Source of the DNA: Proteromonas lacertae | Taxonomy: Eukaryota > Sar > Bigyra > Opalinata > Proteromonadidae | NCBI GenBank assembly: GCA_002245135.1 | Contig: NGBS01000293.1 | Coordinates: 124,001 to 188,000, forward strand | Direction: 5' to 3' | DNA length: 64,000 nt | Shown here: positions 61,001 through 64,000 of the stretch, piece after piece | Layout: the number at the start of each line of letters is the position of its first letter | Position numbering within the stretch: the first letter of the stretch is position 1 | The notes under the pieces: generated by a model | What the model was told of the DNA's origin: nothing | The model's input: the letters and a program-made list of their open reading frames with translations, nothing else | Database searches by the model: none | Made by a program: the position numbers and the translations under genes

Positions 61001-64000
61001 AAGAAGAAGATGAAAAATTAAAAGAAGAAAATGAAATTGAATTAAATGAGTTAAAAGAAAAACGAAATGAACTATTAAATGAATTAAAAATGAAGAATGG
61101 AAGTGAAGATATAAAAAAGTTAGAAGAACTATTGAATGAATTAGATAAAGTGAGAAATGAAGAAGATGATATGAAGAGTAAAGAAGATGAAAATATGAAA
61201 ATGTCAAAATGCAAAGAAGAAGAAAAGAGTAAATTGAAAGAAGAAATGGATAAACTGGAAGAGTTATTAAATAATCCATTATTAGAAAGTGAATTATTGA
61301 AGAAAGCCCAAGTTGATATTGATGAATCAGGTATAGAAGATGACGAATTAAAAGAATTAGAGAATAAACGAAATGAAATATTAAATGAGATAAAAGAGAA
61401 GAGTGGTGAAGAAGATATTGAAAAGTTAGAAAGTTTATTAAAAGAATTGGAAGACAAGAAAAATGAGAATGCTGATGTTAAAGAAAGATTATTAAAAGAG
61501 AAAGAAGAAAAAGTTGAAGAAAATGAGAAACTGAAGAATGGTTTAAAATCTGAAATTTGCAAATTAGAAGATTTATTAAAAGATTTAGATGGTAAAAATA
61601 AAGATGAAATCTTGAATGAACTTAAAATCTTAGAAAATGATTCAATAGAAAATCGTCTAAAAATGGATAAAGAAGAAGAAGAACGAGAAAAAGAGATTAA
61701 TGAATTGAAGAAAGAAAAAGAAGATTTAATGACCCAATTAAGTGAATTAAATGAAAATCGTGAAAATGAATTAAATGAAATGAAAGAAGAAATTTATGAA
61801 ATCGAAATAATCGGAAATGAAAGTAAAATGAATGATGATGAAGAAATGAAATTATCAATGTTAAAAGATATAGAAGATTTAGAGAGATTAATAAAAGAAA
61901 AAGAAGAAGAATTAAGTAAACTGAAAGAGTTAAATGAAAACAAGTTATTAGAAGATGTTAATAAAGTTGAAGAAGAATTAGAAGAAGAGAATAATAAATT
62001 AAAAGAAAAAGAAGAAAAACTGAACAAGTTAAATGAATTAGAAGAAGATCGAGATAAATTATTAGAAGAAATCATAGAAAAGAGTGGAAGTGAAGATATA
62101 GATAAATTGAAAAAGATGTTAAATGAATTGAAAGGATTAAAGAATGAAAATACTGAAGATGATGCTAAATTAGACAAAAGTGCAGAATTGAAGAATAAAT
62201 ATGAAAATGATATAAAAGAGTATAAAGAAATCCTAGAAAATGTAGAATTAAAGCCAATAGAAGAAATGGATAAAGATTTAAAAGAAATGGAAGAAAAGAT
62301 ATTAGAAAATAATGTTGATAATAAAGAATTGAAAGAATTACGAGATGAACTAGATAATTTAAAGAATGAGTTGAAAGAGAAGAGTGGAGTTGAAGATATT
62401 TGTGAAGTGACTAAGAAATTGAAAGATATAAAGAATAAAGAGAATGAATTGAAAGAAAGTGAAAATAAGATGAAAGAAAAGACAGAATTGAAAGATGAGA
62501 TACAAAAATTAAAAGCAAAAGATAATAAAGAAAATCCTGAAGAAGTAGATGAAGTTGTAAATGACGAAGAAATGAATGAACTTAAATCCAAGCGAGATTC
62601 ATTAGTAAAAGATTATGAAAACAAAAAATTATTAGAAAATGAAATATCAAAGTTAGAAAGAATACTAATAAACCCAACACTGAAAGAACTTGTTGATGAA
62701 AGAGATAAAGATTTAGAAGAAATAATCGAAGAAATGGATAGTTTAGACATTCCTAATTTACGAAAATCAATAAATGATTATTTAAGTCAACCAAAATCTG
62801 AAGATTATTCTCCATCTGAAGAAAATTATGATGAATTAGAAAAATTAGAAAAAGAATTAAAATTACTAGAAGAAGTGATGTTAAATCCTAATATATCTGA
62901 TTCGATCAAGACTTTAGAAAAACGAATAAATGATGTAAAGAAACATGTAGATGAGTTAGAAAAAGATCAAGTAGATGATGATGATTTTAATCGAATAATG
63001 AATTTACATGATAAATTATTAGAACAATTACATGATGAATGGGGTTTAAATGATTATGAGAAAGTGATGAAATTAATACCTGAATTAATGGAATTAGAAT
63101 CAAAAGTGAATGAATTAGAGAACAGTAATCAGACAACCGAAGATAAGAATCATTTAGAACGTGAGATCGAAGAATTGGAGAAATGTGTAAATAATGCCAA
63201 TATTGAAGATGGAATCAAACGATTAGAAGAATTAGTTAATGGTAAAGAATATGAAAAAAGTCGTTTAGAGAACTTAGAGAAAGATAAGAATGATTTATTA
63301 AGTAAACTGAAAGACAGATTAAATGGTGATGAAAATGAACTAGAGAAAGTGAAAGATTTGATAAAAGAGTTATTAGAAAGTGGAACATACGTATCTAATG
63401 AAAATGAAATCTACTCAATCGATATAATAAGTAATGAAAGTAAATTGATAGAAAAAGATGATGAAATGAAAGAATTGAAAGAAGAGATAAGATTATTAAA
63501 CGAATTGAAAGATAGTGAAAATGTTGAAGAACATATGAAAGAATTAAAGAATGAATTAAAAGAAAAAGAAGAAAAACTGAACAAGTTAAATGAATTAGAA
63601 GAAGATCGAGATAAATTATTAGAAGAAATCATAGAAAAGAGTGGAAGTGAAGATATAGATAAATTGAAAAAGATGTTAAATGAATTGAAAGGATTAAAGA
63701 ATGAAAATACTGAAGATGATGCTAAATTAGACAAAAGTGCAGAATTGAAGAATAAATATGAAAATGATATAAAAGAGTATAAAGAAATCCTAGAAAATGT
63801 AGAATTAAAGCCAATAGAAGAAATGGATAAAGATTTAAAAGAAATGGAAGAAAAGATATTAGAAAATAATGTTGATAATAAAGAATTGAAAGAATTACGA
63901 GATGAACTAGATAATTTAAAGAATGAGTTGAAAGAGAAGAGTGGAGTTGAAGATATTTGTGAAGTGACTAAGAAATTGAAAGATATAAAGAATAAAGAGA
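46035..64000 (+). CDS. Giant coiled-coil protein (at least 5,988 residues; runs off the window)
   Basis: From ATG 46035 (MSGTPKKYVIRAQARIIEGL, a basic head) the sequence is one continuous coiled coil rich in Glu, Lys, Leu, Asn and Asp. Frame 1 is open to 51371 (stop). The next frame is then open without a stop from about 51,367 to the window end, so a single surplus base near 51,355-51,367 divides it. The homologous point in the second copy (about 59,418-59,432) lacks it. Units repeat the pattern KR-DELLKELKEKYG, a Y-x3-[IVL]-[IL]-[GS]-x2-S break, then LEELLNNPEL. No intron is visible in 18 kb, unlike every other long gene here. The family is unknown; giant coiled coils of this kind are often cytoskeletal, basal-body or Golgi tethers. 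The unit that includes 51371 may be truncated in vivo, or the surplus base may be an artefact. Confidence 0.75.
48954..49319 (+). repeat. Shared block R: three copies of about 365 bp
   Basis: The block from DDLEKNYDEIKNENDNLNES to LYNKYPSADVD recurs at about 50,778-51,142 and 58,843-59,207. The first copy is slightly diverged (VENKLCDNESE against VEDKLCENESE); the other two belong to the large duplication. Confidence 0.85.
49858..54433 (+). repeat. 4.57-kb intragenic duplication, copy 1
   Basis: It is nearly identical to 57,923-62,497, with an offset of 8,065 bp before the surplus base near 51,36x and 8,064 bp after it. I found only a handful of substitutions (for example near 49,956, 50,688 and 52,110). 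The copies begin at the KDKFGNDFVYS block and end where ...MKEKTELK diverges. Confidence 0.9.
55219..55768 (+). repeat. Shared block S: five near-identical copies of about 560 bp
   Basis: Copies lie at about 49,859-50,413, 52,640-53,224, 55,219-55,768, 57,892-58,478 and 60,693-61,288, spaced 2.6-2.8 kb. Each encodes KFGNDFVYSAEIISDES and then about 150 residues of coiled coil. The first two share one pair of variants (DVKDVKEKNADK); the last three share another (DVKDIKEKNDDK). Confidence 0.88.
57923..62497 (+). repeat. 4.57-kb intragenic duplication, copy 2
   Basis: This is the partner of 49,858-54,433. It keeps one open frame throughout. Between the two copies lie about 3.5 kb of related but diverged modules. 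Confidence 0.9.
63561..64000 (+). repeat. Shared block T, third copy, cut by the window end
   Basis: From about 63,561 the sequence repeats 62,003 onward (and 53,939 onward): KEKEEKLNKLNELEEDRDKL and so on. The match holds to the last base shown, so the repeat continues outside the window. Confidence 0.85.

Noticed and set aside
49889-62591. Many long minus-strand open frames rich in Ser/Phe/Leu/Ile under the giant gene
   Set aside because: They mirror the purine-rich Glu/Lys coiled coil; identical antisense frames recur only because the repeats recur.
1-64000. tRNA, rRNA or CRISPR features
   Set aside because: I saw no cloverleaf with conserved T-loop sequence, no rRNA-like segment and no regularly spaced short repeats outside coding coiled coil.

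Overview
The window is nuclear DNA from an AT-rich, single-celled eukaryote that has, or descends from cells with, a motile flagellum. The evidence is a CCDC42/CFAP73-type flagellar coiled-coil gene, a large protein with a dynein-stalk-like segment and IQ motifs, two twin-CX3C small Tim chaperones (so mitochondria or related organelles), a hybrid histidine kinase, an exocyst subunit, an Arf-GEF and three DNA-repair genes. TAA, TAG and TGA all act as stops. I placed about 55 introns. Most are 25-50 nt and run GTATA...TAG; one is GC-AG and one is a clear AT-AC (U12-type) intron. I cannot name the lineage.

Layout. 0-4.3 kb: the 3' end of an unknown gene, the CCDC42-like gene, and copy A of a BTB-Ig-SPRY gene. 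4.8-11.7 kb: one four-exon gene for a 2,263-residue protein with dynein-stalk-like, degenerate alpha/beta-hydrolase, six IQ, SAM and ankyrin regions. 11.8-14.0 kb: BTB-Ig-SPRY copy C (minus). 14.5-22.1 kb (all minus): hybrid histidine kinase, an unknown protein with a small Tudor/SH3-like stretch, two small Tims in tandem, and a coiled-coil protein. 22.3-26.1 kb: Sec10/EXOC5 with an N-terminal array of 16 NPFG motifs. 26.4-32.6 kb: a large secreted and membrane-anchored surface protein with Ig-like, PA14-like and CCP-like parts. 33.1-35.7 kb: BTB-Ig-SPRY copy B (minus), part of an inverted duplication that carries a fragment of the CCDC42-like gene. 36.2-41.1 kb: a Sec7 Arf-GEF (minus). 41.2-45.8 kb: XRCC2-like, RPA1 and RAD17 in a row on the plus strand. 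46.0-64.0 kb: one giant intronless coiled-coil gene that runs off the right edge and contains a near-identical 4.6-kb internal duplication.

Functional themes are flagellum (CCDC42-like, the IQ/SAM protein), membrane traffic (Sec10, Sec7), sensing and surface (histidine kinase, surface protein), organelle import (small Tims) and recombination/checkpoint (XRCC2, RPA1, RAD17).

The most notable observations are the AT-AC intron with a perfect U12 branch site in the Sec10 gene; nine reading-frame breaks that all need the same +1 correction; the NPF-array-Sec10 fusion; a dead hydrolase inside the dynein-stalk/IQ/SAM/ankyrin protein; and a giant coiled coil punctuated about 24 times by a Y-x3-[IVL]-[IL]-[GS]-x2-S motif.
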